Source of the DNA: Comamonas sp. lk
GTDB lineage: Bacteria; Pseudomonadota; Gammaproteobacteria; Burkholderiales; Burkholderiaceae_C
Length of the DNA stretch: 64,000 nucleotides
Assembly: GCF_900564145.1 (NCBI RefSeq)
Contig: NZ_UOOB01000001.1
Coordinates: 1,339,732-1,403,731 of the forward strand
Direction of reading: 5' to 3'
Shown here: positions 42,274 to 51,839 of the stretch, piece by piece
How the letters are laid out: every line of letters begins with the position of its first letter
Numbering within the stretch: the stretch's first letter is position 1
The notes under the pieces: generated by a model
What the model saw: the letters and a program-made list of their open reading frames with translations, nothing else
Told to the model about the DNA's origin: nothing
Database searches by the model: none
Translations under genes and position numbers: made by a program

Positions 42274-44022
42274 TTAAAGCAGCCGGTCCGGAGCCAGCGG
42301 GCCCAGCAGCTGCAGCATCAGCCGCAGCGGCAGGCTGGCATCGGGCTCGGTGCGCATATCGGTGCGATCGCTGTCCTTGGGAGCCCGCCAGATCAGATCG
42401 CCATCCTTGGCTATCTCTACCTGCCAGCTGTTTTCCGACAGGGTTTCCTCAATGCTGCCGGCGGCCTGGCTGCCAAAGGAGCGGCTGGCAATCAGCACGG
42501 CGATTTCGGTGTTCTGCAGCTGTGAGCGCAGATCGAGGTTCATGGAGCCGATCACGACCAGCCGACCGTCAACCACCAGCAGTTTGGAGTGCAGCATGGC
42601 GCGCGATTTGCCCGTGCTGCCGCCCGAGCTACCCGTGGAGCCGGCACGAAACGCCGAACTGACATTGGCAGCCTCGCTGCGCAGCTCGTGCAACTCAACC
42701 CCCATCTGCAGCAATTGCTTGCGGTGGCGTGCATAGCCGGCATGGGCCAGCGGCGCATCGTTGGAGGCCAGGGAGTTGGTCAGCACGCGGATGCGCACGC
42801 CGCGCTCGCGGGCGGCGCTGAAGGCGGTCATGATTTCCGGCCCAGGTACAAAGTAGGGCGAGACGACCAGCAGGTCTTTGCTGGCGTTGCGTACCAGGGT
42901 CAGCAAGCCATCGACCACAGAATCGGCCTGCTGCGCGGGAGCTGCCAGCCTGTGCAAGCCGGTAGGGGGTGGAGCGCTGTGCTGCAGCTGTGCTCTCGGC
43001 CCTGAGCTGCCCGGGTCTGTCGTGTTGCTGCTTTGGTCGGCTTCGGTGGGGATTTTGGCCGGGCTGTCCGCCAGCACGGCGGCAAGTGCCCAGGTCCAGG
43101 CGACGCCTTGCAAGTCCATAGGTTTTTCGTCCCAGATGCTGGAACGGGCCTCGGCAGAGGGCTGGGTAGCAGCTTCTGAAGCATGCTGAGCCTGATCTTC
43201 GCGCTTGAACTGGGCTTGCAGCTGTAGCAAATCCTGTTTGCTGATCAGTGACTGCACGGGGTAGGCGCGCACATTGTTCCAATAGCTGTCAAAGCTGTGT
43301 GACAGGTCTTTGACGATGCTGCCTGCACTCAGCACATCCAGATCCACGAAATTGTCATCCTGTGCTGCATCGAAGTAGGCATCGCCCAGATTGCGCCCGC
43401 CGATCACGGCCAGGGCGTTATCGGCCACGAACAGCTTGTTGTGCATGCGCTGCTGGGCACGCTGGAAGTCCGTAAGAATGGTCCAGGCCCGCCCAAGGCT
43501 GGAGCTGCGCGACCCGGCCAGCGGGTTGAACATGCGCATCTCGATATTGGGTACAAAGGCCAGGCGCATCACCTGTGCGTCCGGCCCCGTGCTGTGAAAA
43601 TCGTCCAGCAGCACGCGCACGCGCACGCCGCGTCTGGCAGCCTGCACAATGCTTCGCAACAGCCGGCTGGTGCTTTGGTCGGCATGAATGGCGTAGTACT
43701 GCAAATCCAGGGTTTGCTGGGCGCCGTCTACCAAGGCCAGTCGGCTGCTATAGGCTGCTTGTGGGCCGGCCAGGAGGGCAAAAGCCGATGCATTGGGTTT
43801 GGCCGTGGGCGGCCGGGCGGTGGTGATCAGGCGACCCAGCTCGGTGTCTTCGGGCGTGCTGAAAGCCGAAGAGATGGGGCGCTCCACATCGTGTGGCAAA
43901 GGCGCTGCGCAGCCCGCCAAAACTACCGTCAGAGCCAGCGCGGCAAAAAATGGCATACGGCCCGCCGCTGCTGTGGATGGCGGGGTTGAGTGTGCAGAGG
44001 CGGCAAGGTCGGACATGGTCAA
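42274..44022 (-). CDS. phospholipase D-like (cardiolipin synthase-like) lipoprotein
   Basis: A 582-aa protein with a lipobox (LTVVLAGCAA, Cys at about 38), so probably a membrane-anchored lipoprotein. It carries two HKD motifs: HNKLFVADNALAVIGGRN in the first half and LHSKLLVVDGRLVVIGSMN in the second, the signature of the PLD superfamily. A low-complexity insert (about residues 265-365, rich in Ser/Thr/Gln/Pro) separates the halves. The substrate could be phosphatidylglycerol (cardiolipin synthesis) or other phospholipids. The ATG is at 44020-44022. Confidence 0.88.
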   Translation of the reverse strand: MTMSDLAASAHSTPPSTAAAGRMPFFAALALTVVLAGCAAPLPHDVERPISSAFSTPEDTELGRLITTARPPTAKPNASAFALLAGPQAAYSSRLALVDGAQQTLDLQYYAIHADQSTSRLLRSIVQAARRGVRVRVLLDDFHSTGPDAQVMRLAFVPNIEMRMFNPLAGSRSSSLGRAWTILTDFQRAQQRMHNKLFVADNALAVIGGRNLGDAYFDAAQDDNFVDLDVLSAGSIVKDLSHSFDSYWNNVRAYPVQSLISKQDLLQLQAQFKREDQAQHASEAATQPSAEARSSIWDEKPMDLQGVAWTWALAAVLADSPAKIPTEADQSSNTTDPGSSGPRAQLQHSAPPPTGLHRLAAPAQQADSVVDGLLTLVRNASKDLLVVSPYFVPGPEIMTAFSAARERGVRIRVLTNSLASNDAPLAHAGYARHRKQLLQMGVELHELRSEAANVSSAFRAGSTGSSGGSTGKSRAMLHSKLLVVDGRLVVIGSMNLDLRSQLQNTEIAVLIASRSFGSQAAGSIEETLSENSWQVEIAKDGDLIWRAPKDSDRTDMRTEPDASLPLRLMLQLLGPLAPDRLL

Positions 44023-44202
44023 GATATAGCCCGGCGCTGGCCTGCTGCTTGTCGGACGGAGACGGGAGCGTTGGCTCAGATCTGCAAAGTGCTATCGCGC
44101 TTTAAAAAGCCGCGCGGTCCTTGATGTGGGCAATGATGCGCAGCCTAGAGCAACTGCCGCCGAAAGGATTCAGATGTGGGGCCCTGGCGTTGGGCGTTAT
44201 GC

Positions 44203-44793
44203 CTAGTTGTCCGAAGTGTCTTTGCAGCTACTGTCGGTGGATGGCTTGCAGGCCCGGGTGCGCCCGGTGCGTGCCACTAGTACCTTGCGTGTTTCTTCAT
44301 CGGCCGTCGCGGTTGAGGTGTCGTTGCGCTTGAGGGTCAGAGACAGATTGGCCAAGGTGTTGCTACTTGGAATGCTGCGCGCAAAGCCGGCACCGTTGAA
44401 GCCGATGTGGGGGGTTGGGGTGGTTGAAGTTGCCGCGCTGTTGGTGCCGCTGATGTTCAAAAAACTGGGTACGGCTGGTTCGCGCAAAACGAGGGTGTCC
44501 GTTCCGGCGTTGTAAGTATCGTTGCCGTTCAGGTCGACATAGACCAGCCAGCCCGCGGCCCAGTCGTTGGTGTTGACAGGTATGACATAGGCATTGCGGC
44601 CGGTTTTCATTGCCTCACCGCGCGCGCTGTTGATGGCAACGAGCAGCTTGTTGGTCAGCGATGTTAGTTCTGAGTTGCGCTGAAAGCTGAGGAAGCTGGG
44701 GGCGGCCACCACCAGTAGCGTGGCTGCAACGGCCAGTGTGGTCATCAGCTCAATGATGGTGAACCCATGGGCAGAGCTTGGGGCGGACTTCAT
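44203..44793 (-). CDS. fimT: type IV pilus minor pilin FimT/GspH-like
   Basis: This 196-aa pseudopilin has the class III signal AHG^FTIIELMTTLAVAATLL: Gly at -1, Phe at +1, Glu at +5. GspH/FimT-type minor pilins prime pilus assembly or bind DNA. The C-terminus is Cys- and Ser/Thr-rich. The ATG at 44791-44793 overlaps the pilE stop (ATGA), so it is translationally coupled and is the last gene of the pilus operon. Confidence 0.88.
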   Translation of the reverse strand: MKSAPSSAHGFTIIELMTTLAVAATLLVVAAPSFLSFQRNSELTSLTNKLLVAINSARGEAMKTGRNAYVIPVNTNDWAAGWLVYVDLNGNDTYNAGTDTLVLREPAVPSFLNISGTNSAATSTTPTPHIGFNGAGFARSIPSSNTLANLSLTLKRNDTSTATADEETRKVLVARTGRTRACKPSTDSSCKDTSDN

Positions 44794-45305
44794 GGCCAGC
44801 ACAGTCGGGGATTGGAGGTGGATGCTGTTCCGGTGCAGGTCTTGGTGCCTGAGCTTGTCATCTCCAAAACATTGACAGCAGGGTCTGCACGAATGGGGGT
44901 CGCCACTGCCTTAACGCATGAAGCAATGGAGAGCGAACCACCCGATCCATCAGGGCAGGCAGTGGCCGACAAAATATAGCTGGCATTGGCCAGACTGTCT
45001 CCTGCAAATGTCTTGAATGGCACGCTACTAGGTGTGACTCCGCCGCAGGCGCTGCCTGGAGAGGTTGCCGTGGCGACGCCCGTGCTGGAGTTGGTGGTAA
45101 AGCCTGCGTAGCAGTTGCGTTGAGTCATGTAGCGCTCTTGCTGCTGTAGCAACTCTGCCAGGGCTGCACGCGCCTGGGCGCGGCGTCCTTTGAGAATGGA
45201 GTCGGTGTAGGCAGGGTAGGCAATGGCTGCGAGTACGCCAATGACTGCGACGACGATCATGAGTTCGATCAGGGTGAAACTATGCTGGAGTGTTTGTTTT
45301 TTCAC
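44790..45305 (-). CDS. pilE: PilE-like minor pilin with serine at the -1 cleavage position
   Basis: This 171-aa pilin starts with GTG (45303-45305) and overlaps the pilY1 stop (GTGA). The hydrophobic helix TLIELMIVVAVIGVLAAIAY and C-terminal cysteines (TKTCTG...LCWP, a likely disulfide loop) are typical of PilE after PilY1. Prepilin peptidase requires Gly at -1, but here the sequence is LQHS^FTLIEL, with AGT (Ser) where GGT would give Gly. Processing may be reduced or the site may differ. The helix and position leave little doubt about the family. Confidence 0.88.
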   Translation of the reverse strand: MKKQTLQHSFTLIELMIVVAVIGVLAAIAYPAYTDSILKGRRAQARAALAELLQQQERYMTQRNCYAGFTTNSSTGVATATSPGSACGGVTPSSVPFKTFAGDSLANASYILSATACPDGSGGSLSIASCVKAVATPIRADPAVNVLEMTSSGTKTCTGTASTSNPRLCWP

Positions 45306-48300
45306 GGCGTTGTGTTTCTCATATCTTGGTAGTCATGGATTTGGCGCCAGCTCAGGCGACCAATGGTTTGCTTGACTTGAGTCGCTTGCCCGCTGGCACC
45401 GGCACCTTCCTGGCCAATGCTCAGTCCGCGCTGGGTCACCGTGCGGATACGTCGGCCCGTACTGTCACTGGCACTGACAGTCGTCTCATCGTCATTCGAA
45501 AAAAAGGCTGCCGGGCCCAGAACACCTACTGTGGATTGTGTGTACTGCCCTGTGCCCGTTGCGATGTTCAAGGAATAGGCGTTGCCGCTGCCCTGGTTGC
45601 TGGTGCAGGCACCAGCAGAGGCTCCGGGCGATCCTGGAATCAAAGTGTTAAAAGCCGCATTGAGTGCGCCGAGGTTGACAATGTTACTAAGGGATTTTTC
45701 GCCAGAACTCGGAAGGTCGAAGTACCAACCGGAGCGCTTGGTGTTGTCTGTGTTGGAGGTGGCGCGTCCCCATTTGAAGCTTGGCACCGAAATGGTTCTG
45801 GTCGTTGTGTTGACCGTGCCCACCGCTAGGCGCCCGCGACCTGTAATGGCGCTGGCCGAGGCGGGCGAGTTGTCCTTGGTGGTGCTGCCGTTGTCATAGA
45901 TCACATAAAAGCTATTGGTGTTGGTGGATATTTTGTCTGCCGCTTCTATGAACTTGCCTGTGCCGAACGCGACATAAAAAGTTTCCTGGCCGCTGACTAT
46001 AGGTCCGGAAAAGATGGAGGGAGCGGCTGTGATGGGCTGTATCTTGGGGCTGCTGCTGCCATCTCGGGCGATATAAAAGGGGTAGGGCAGTGGGCTAGCG
46101 CTTGTCCCCTTGTTGAAATAGGACAAGGTGTTGAGGTTCCAATTGGCAGGAGTCTTCCCCGTGAATGTCAGCTTCCAGAGGTTGCCGTGTAAGTCGCCAG
46201 CAAAGATGTCTGTGACTTCGCCATTACGGCCGTACAAGGCTGCGAAATTGGCCAGGCCTGTGGCATTGGCTGCAGTCAGTGTGCTGTCTGCGGGCAGGGA
46301 AATTTTGTAGTAGTTCGTGCCCAGCACCCATGAGGCCGTGGGCTGCTTGTCCAGGGCGAGCAAGAACAGGGCGGGGTTGCCTGAGCTGCTGAAGGGGCCT
46401 CCCGTGGTTTCAGGCAGGTAGTTATTCACCCCACTGCCAACCACGGCAAACCAGCGATACGTGGGGGTGCTGGTATTGGCATCGGTTCGCAACTTGAGTA
46501 TCTGGGGCTGACCTATGACTTGGCCCAGGTCGGCATCGTCGGCGCGTGTGAACTCCCACATCACGTTGCTGGCCGCAAAGTTGCCAGGGTTGGATACGTC
46601 GAGTGCGAAGATGCCTGAGCCTCCGGCGCCGGTTCCTCCCACCAGGACGGTTTTCCAGTCGGCAGCAGCATCCGCAAAGGCAACCTGGGCTTCGCCGACA
46701 ACCAGGGGTGCATCCACATAACTTTGGTGGTTGTTGGTGAAATCGAGTTCTGCCAAGGCTGACAGACGTGGACCTAGCCAACTGGGGATATAGGCAAATA
46801 GTTCATTGCCATTGCTGGCATTGAAGGCATGAAGCATGCCATCGTTGGCGCCTGCGAACACTGCCGCTGTCCGGTTGTCGTAAGCGTTGCGAAAAGCGGT
46901 ATAGCCCGTACCTGTAAAGGCCGTGCTTGGTGCCCCTGAATAAACCACGTTGGAGTTGATGATGTCGCCCAGCAAGCTGCTGCGCACCCGGAACAGGTTG
47001 CCTTCCTGGCTGCGGTCACCACGCAGAAAGTTCAGGCGTTGTTGCCCTTTGGTATCTGCGGCACTGCTGGGGCTGGCTTTGTTCAGCTGGCCTTGCAAGG
47101 TGCTGCTGATGGTGGTCCAGGTAAATGCGGTAGCCGTAGGATTGGCTGTGGCAGAGCCTGCGCCAACGAAGATCTTGCGATTGGCGGCTGGCGAAGTCAT
47201 GGTCGTCAGGCGCGTCGACGCACTCCACAGTGGAGCAGATACCGAGAGCTGATTGCCGCTACCCACCACGATGGATTCTGCCACCACGTCACCACTCCAG
47301 TTGCTGGTATCGAAGTTGGCGGAGTAGGTCACAGCGCCACTGGTGCTGGAGACCGCGCTGGAAGGTATGGCTGCACCAGCAATGCTGCGTGCTGTTGTGG
47401 AGGCACGGCTGAAGATTTCGTCAAATGCATTCAATACATTGCGTGCATCGCTTTGCAGGTAATAGGACGCTGCTTCGCCAGGTGTATCCGTCTTTTGCCA
47501 CACGTTGTTATCGTTCGTACCATTTTGGCGTTTGAACGGGTTGCCGTAGGTGTTGTAAGGGCCGTTGCCGGGATTGGATGGGTCGCTTTCAAAGCCGCCG
47601 TACTTGGCTGCCATGAAAAACTGGTTGCGATTGCGCCGGATGTTGGCGTCGTTCTGCGTTCCGTTTTCGTTCACGTCAAACAAATAGGTTTTGACGCGCA
47701 GGCCTGGGCGGCGCTTGGTGGCTGGATTGGGTGTCGTGCCGTTTGCCAAAAGAGGGTTGGCCGCCCCGCTGGTCCAATCCGTTCCCCGTATATCGTGTGT
47801 GTGGGCCCAGTAGGCATAGCCCATGATTTGGCTGGTTTGTGAGCTGCTGGGGGAATTTCCGTTCGCGCCATTGGGGTTGCCTGTGGTGCGTGAGGTGCCT
47901 TGGCCGTCCACATAGGTGGCCGAGGCATTGTTTTCAAACGAGCGCACCACGCTGTGCCAGTTGCGAAAGTTGGGTACGTTGGCGGCCTTGTTGTCTGTGG
48001 TCGGGATATTGCGCCAGTCTCCATCGTGAGTGTTGATGTCGCCAATCACCACGATATTGCTCTTCAGGCAGGAGTAGTCGGCCGTGTCGCTGCGTGCGCC
48101 GCCATAGGGGTCGTCCGGCCAACTGGTGTAGACCGGAAAACCATCCTGCATTGCCGAAGTGATGTTGCTGACGGCATCTGGGGTGGGAGGGAGGCCTTGC
48201 AGATAACGCAGGCTCTGGTAGTACATCTCGCCCACGGGGTCGTAGGTCTTATACAGCCCGGGGGTGGCTCCGGTGCGCCCGAATTTGTTGAGGTAATTGA

Positions 48301-49498
48301 TTACGCCGCTAATGTTGAGCGTGTCATTTTCAGGGTCAGGGTTGAAGACTCCATTGCTGGCATTCCATTCCGCCTTGGGGTTGCCGCCTGCGGGGGTGTT
48401 GTCCTGGCCCTGAGCGTCATAGGTCTTGGTGCCTACATACTTCATGGGTGCACGAAGCACGCCACCGTAGCGACCATTGTTATAGCTGGCCGTGGGGTCC
48501 ATGAGGTAGCCGAAGGCGGCGAGTCGTAGCTGGTCGCTGTACTTCTGGATGGCGCCCGTGGGTTTGTAATTGCCGTTGGGATACTGGCGGCACAGGTTGT
48601 AGTCACGAGCATCCTGCAAGGCACCAGCGGTATTGGTATTGCAGACCTGAACTCGGGAATAGAAGAAGCCGTCCGTATTCAGTGCATTGTTGCCTGATGA
48701 AGAGAGATTGTAAGAGTTTGTGTTACCGCAGCCACCACCTCTTGTGGTGCCGAAATAAATACGATTGAGCGTGCTGGCTACGTAAATATCATTGTTGCCG
48801 GCTGCAGTCCTCATTTTCTGGGGCACAGCTCCCCCATAGCTGCCGTTGGCAACCAGGCTCCTTTTCAGTTGCTTGGCCGGAAAATTGTTGCTGTTCCACA
48901 TGCATACCGGGGTGTTATTGGGAATGAAAGCCCGTTGCAAGATGGTCAGGGTGGGGGTGTCTATGTAGCGATCTCCGCCGGACAGGGCCAGACGCAGCAT
49001 GTCGATGGCCGAGTTGCTGGCCCAGTTCAGAAAGTTGCCGCTAAAGGCGTCTGTGCACTGGCGCCCAGTGGCGTTGCCAATGCGGTCAAAGCGTTTGTAG
49101 TCGGCTTTGACGAAACCGGTAGGAATGGTCTCTGTTGGCGCATCGTTGTAGTTGTAGCAAGCCTCGGCGTCGTAATAGCCCAGATATTCGTTGTCGGGGC
49201 TGTAGGTGGCATCGGTGCTTGAACCAGTCACGTATTGTGCGCCCACGGTGGGGTACTCCACAGACAAGGCAAGAGTCATTGTCGGCTTGTCTACCGTGGT
49301 GGCTGCGTACAGCGGCTCTGTCGCCAGTGAAACAGCGGGAATGCTGGGGGGCGTGCCACTGCCTATGGCGATGAATGAGATCACCACGGCTAAAGGGGTG
49401 AAGGACCACGCCATCCAGGCGCGGGGTGTGCTGGGCAGCCAGCGTTTCCAGGAGGTCTTGGGCGGCAAGGGCGTGGAGGTCAACATAGAGTGCTTCAT
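45302..49498 (-). CDS. pilY1: type IV pilus tip adhesin/assembly factor PilY1
   Basis: A 1398-aa protein with a basic start and a hydrophobic export segment (about 29-49, MAWSFTPLAVVISFIAIGSG). The N-terminal ~650 residues are large, Asn/Gly/Tyr-rich and variable. The C-terminal third is the PilY1 beta-propeller (LFRVRSSLLGDIINSNVVYS, AVFAGANDGMLHAFNA, DIFAGDLHGNLWKLTF). PilY1 sits at the pilus tip with the minor pilins and acts in adhesion and retraction control. The usual Asp-rich calcium loop before AGDLxGNLWK reads YGRNGEVTD here. It is cotranscribed with pilX and pilE. Confidence 0.94.
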   Translation of the reverse strand: MKHSMLTSTPLPPKTSWKRWLPSTPRAWMAWSFTPLAVVISFIAIGSGTPPSIPAVSLATEPLYAATTVDKPTMTLALSVEYPTVGAQYVTGSSTDATYSPDNEYLGYYDAEACYNYNDAPTETIPTGFVKADYKRFDRIGNATGRQCTDAFSGNFLNWASNSAIDMLRLALSGGDRYIDTPTLTILQRAFIPNNTPVCMWNSNNFPAKQLKRSLVANGSYGGAVPQKMRTAAGNNDIYVASTLNRIYFGTTRGGGCGNTNSYNLSSSGNNALNTDGFFYSRVQVCNTNTAGALQDARDYNLCRQYPNGNYKPTGAIQKYSDQLRLAAFGYLMDPTASYNNGRYGGVLRAPMKYVGTKTYDAQGQDNTPAGGNPKAEWNASNGVFNPDPENDTLNISGVINYLNKFGRTGATPGLYKTYDPVGEMYYQSLRYLQGLPPTPDAVSNITSAMQDGFPVYTSWPDDPYGGARSDTADYSCLKSNIVVIGDINTHDGDWRNIPTTDNKAANVPNFRNWHSVVRSFENNASATYVDGQGTSRTTGNPNGANGNSPSSSQTSQIMGYAYWAHTHDIRGTDWTSGAANPLLANGTTPNPATKRRPGLRVKTYLFDVNENGTQNDANIRRNRNQFFMAAKYGGFESDPSNPGNGPYNTYGNPFKRQNGTNDNNVWQKTDTPGEAASYYLQSDARNVLNAFDEIFSRASTTARSIAGAAIPSSAVSSTSGAVTYSANFDTSNWSGDVVAESIVVGSGNQLSVSAPLWSASTRLTTMTSPAANRKIFVGAGSATANPTATAFTWTTISSTLQGQLNKASPSSAADTKGQQRLNFLRGDRSQEGNLFRVRSSLLGDIINSNVVYSGAPSTAFTGTGYTAFRNAYDNRTAAVFAGANDGMLHAFNASNGNELFAYIPSWLGPRLSALAELDFTNNHQSYVDAPLVVGEAQVAFADAAADWKTVLVGGTGAGGSGIFALDVSNPGNFAASNVMWEFTRADDADLGQVIGQPQILKLRTDANTSTPTYRWFAVVGSGVNNYLPETTGGPFSSSGNPALFLLALDKQPTASWVLGTNYYKISLPADSTLTAANATGLANFAALYGRNGEVTDIFAGDLHGNLWKLTFTGKTPANWNLNTLSYFNKGTSASPLPYPFYIARDGSSSPKIQPITAAPSIFSGPIVSGQETFYVAFGTGKFIEAADKISTNTNSFYVIYDNGSTTKDNSPASASAITGRGRLAVGTVNTTTRTISVPSFKWGRATSNTDNTKRSGWYFDLPSSGEKSLSNIVNLGALNAAFNTLIPGSPGASAGACTSNQGSGNAYSLNIATGTGQYTQSTVGVLGPAAFFSNDDETTVSASDSTGRRIRTVTQRGLSIGQEGAGASGQATQVKQTIGRLSWRQIHDYQDMRNTTP

Positions 49499-49508
49499 GT
49501 GCAGTCTC

Positions 49509-50132
49509 TTAATTGCGGTAGAGCATTTGCATCACGGTCTGTGTTTCTGGGTTGGGGCCGAATCCCATGGCAGTGACTCGATAGATGTACTTGACATCGG
49601 TGGGTTTGGCGGTGCGCGCCTGATCCGGGTCAAGGATGGCTTCGATTACATAGCGAGGTGCTTGGGCAGGTTGAATGCCGACGCTGCCAGACGGGAAGTT
49701 TCGGCCGGTGAAGGTGCCTAGAGCAGTCGTGGAGGCGTCGTTGCCGGTGGCGGTGAAGTCCACAGACAGCCATGCTGCCTTGACGTTATCGGCATTCAGG
49801 GCGCACAGGCCGCGCGCTTGTCCGCTATTGCCGCAGTTCTGGATGAATTGCGCAATATTGGTTTTTCCCAGGGCGAAAATGGTATTGCGTCGCATGCTGG
49901 CTGTCGCTGGTAGACCTTCTATATCGAATTCGGCATCAATCAGCGCGGCTTCGGCAGACTGCCAGGCAATCTGGTTGTCACGGTCGTTGCGGGCACTGCG
50001 CTCCCCCATCATGGAAATCTGGATGCCACTGACGCCCAGAATGGATACCACCACCAGAATCAACAGCACTACGATGAGGGAGGCACCGGCTTGTGAGTGA
50101 GATTGTCGTGAAGAGGCTCTCTGCTTTTGCAT
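49509..50132 (-). CDS. pilX: type IV pilus minor pilin PilX
   Basis: This 207-aa protein begins with a Gln/Ser/Arg-rich leader and the prepilin-like site SQAG^ASLIVVLLILVVV, followed by a long hydrophobic helix. Lack of Glu at +5 is usual for PilX. A conserved WQSAEAALIDAE block follows the helix. I chose the ATG at 50130-50132. pilW ends 1 bp upstream and pilY1 starts 10 bp downstream. Confidence 0.9.
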   Translation of the reverse strand: MQKQRASSRQSHSQAGASLIVVLLILVVVSILGVSGIQISMMGERSARNDRDNQIAWQSAEAALIDAEFDIEGLPATASMRRNTIFALGKTNIAQFIQNCGNSGQARGLCALNADNVKAAWLSVDFTATGNDASTTALGTFTGRNFPSGSVGIQPAQAPRYVIEAILDPDQARTAKPTDVKYIYRVTAMGFGPNPETQTVMQMLYRN

Positions 50133-50133
50133 A

Positions 50134-51180
50134 TCAGATGTCCTCCTGGAAGTTGCGTAAGTGAACGGTAAAGGTGACGGTCTGGCGCAGGCGTCCATCA
50201 ATTGCCGGAGTAAACACCGTATTGGGGTCGTTGGTGCTGGAGAATGCCGAGCCCGTTGTGCCTGAGGCAGAGCCCTTGGCCGACCCAAGTGGGTAAAAGG
50301 TCTGGCTGGAGCGGTCCAGTGCCGAGCCTGGGGGGGCGCGTAGCACCAAACCGATGCGCAGGCTGCGCACGCGCTGCCAGTTGGCATAAGTGGCAGTGTC
50401 GTTGCCGTCTACTGTCAATTGATCGGCACGCAGATAGCGCTCGGGCACGGAGTCTGCAGCTGTTGTAATGGGAGTTGTGGTGTTGCCGGGTGCCACACCG
50501 TCGACGCCATAAAGCACCTGAAAATTCTCGACGCCGCTGACCAAGGGCTGTGTGTCATAGGGAGCCGCGCCCGTGGCCGAGCGCGAACACATGAGTGCCG
50601 GTTCTCCGTCCACGCCAACAGCGACATGCAGAATGCTGATCAGGCGGTCATCGCGAGCCGTTGGTATTGCGGTGGGGGCTATGCCCATGCAGTCGATCAC
50701 CGTGCCATCAGGGGCTGTGGCGTCTTTGGTGCTCATGCTGGTCTGGTAGCGCAGTACCAGAATGTCACTTCCATAGCCGACGGACCCGCTGGTGCGCGCT
50801 GAGCCGTCGTCCCAAGTGTCGCCACTGGTGCGCGATGCGTTATTGAGTCCAAAGACATGGGGTGGCGGGTTGGCTAGCACTCCGTCGGTGTTGGAGGGTC
50901 GGGTGGTGGCGGCGTATTGCAGGCTTTTGAAGCCGACCTGCACACCTACGCGTTGCAGCACATCTTGTGCAAAACGGCCGTTATCACGCAATTGCGAAGC
51001 TGCATCCACATTGCTGAAGCCTTGGCGAGCCACAACCAGGGCCGCTGCGGCGGCCAGGGCGATCAACAGGCCAAGCACCATGGCGACCAATAGCTCGATC
51101 AAGGTGAGGCCATGCTGCAACTTGCGCTGCCGACGAAGGGCTCGGGGGCCGGTTGTGCGGAAAGTGGTAGAGACGTTCAT
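50134..51180 (-). CDS. pilW: type IV pilus minor pilin PilW
   Basis: This 348-aa protein has the cleavage site LQHG^LTLIELLVAMVLGLLI with Gly at -1 and Glu at +5, then ARQGFSNVDAASQLRDNGRF, the typical PilW continuation. The length fits PilW. It overlaps pilV by 4 bp, so it is translationally coupled. Confidence 0.92.
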   Translation of the reverse strand: MNVSTTFRTTGPRALRRQRKLQHGLTLIELLVAMVLGLLIALAAAAALVVARQGFSNVDAASQLRDNGRFAQDVLQRVGVQVGFKSLQYAATTRPSNTDGVLANPPPHVFGLNNASRTSGDTWDDGSARTSGSVGYGSDILVLRYQTSMSTKDATAPDGTVIDCMGIAPTAIPTARDDRLISILHVAVGVDGEPALMCSRSATGAAPYDTQPLVSGVENFQVLYGVDGVAPGNTTTPITTAADSVPERYLRADQLTVDGNDTATYANWQRVRSLRIGLVLRAPPGSALDRSSQTFYPLGSAKGSASGTTGSAFSSTNDPNTVFTPAIDGRLRQTVTFTVHLRNFQEDI

Positions 51181-51824
51181 ACGCTGCTTCCGCTGGTCAC
51201 AGGCAGGACCAGGTTGGGGCGAGAGTTGGCATCCGAGGCCTGGCTGAGTGCGCCGGCGCCGGTCTTGCTACGGTCGGTGCTGGTCTGTGTCCAGCCGATT
51301 TTGATGAAAATGATCTCATTGGCTGTGCTGGGCGTACAGCTCCATTGCGGCAGGCCGTCCGAACCATAAGGTGCACCATCCAGGCAAACAGAGACACGAG
51401 CGCCGGGCAGGGTTGCGTCGACGCGGGCCAGCCAGTCGGTCATTTGGGCGCTGGCGATGTCCGTGGTCGTGGTGCAGCCTGTCGCGGCGTTGCTGACGTT
51501 GAGGCAGTAGCTCGCCGTACTTGGGGTCAGGCTGCCCACAGCAAAGGTGCCCAGGTAAGGGTTGGTGGCTGCGGTGGTCAGAACGGCAATTTGCTTGTTG
51601 CCGCGCATCATCTCTGCCAATTCTCGTGCCAAAGAAGTCGCCTGGCTTTGCAGCCGCGCTTCGCGATTGGCTTGCAAGGCAAAGGCCTGCATGCCAACCA
51701 TACCCAGCAGGCCAAAGGAGAAGACGACAATTGCGACCAGGACTTCAATCAAAGTGAAGCCATGGGCATGGTAGCTGGGCTGAATCTTGCGCAAACGAGA
51801 GGTGCGCTGAGATGCTGGTTTCAT
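51177..51824 (-). CDS. pilV: type IV pilus minor pilin PilV
   Basis: This 215-aa protein has a long basic leader of about 22 residues and the site HAHG^FTLIEVLVAIVVFSFG, followed by LLGMVGMQAFALQANREARL, typical of PilV. It is the first gene of pilV-pilW-pilX-pilY1-pilE-fimT. No ribosome site is visible before the ATG (51822-51824). Instead a perfect dyad lies directly against the start codon. Confidence 0.9.
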   Translation of the reverse strand: MKPASQRTSRLRKIQPSYHAHGFTLIEVLVAIVVFSFGLLGMVGMQAFALQANREARLQSQATSLARELAEMMRGNKQIAVLTTAATNPYLGTFAVGSLTPSTASYCLNVSNAATGCTTTTDIASAQMTDWLARVDATLPGARVSVCLDGAPYGSDGLPQWSCTPSTANEIIFIKIGWTQTSTDRSKTGAGALSQASDANSRPNLVLPVTSGSSV

Positions 51825-51839
51825 GTAATCGATGTTACA
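51824..51839. promoter_or_regulatory. TGTAA-N6-TTACA dyad at the pilV start
   Basis: TGTAATCGATGTTACA is a perfect palindrome in its 5-bp arms (7 bp counting CA/TG on each side). This is the shape of a CRP/FNR-family operator. It touches the pilV ATG. A GT-rich run (51841-51855) follows. The regulator is unknown. Confidence 0.45.
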
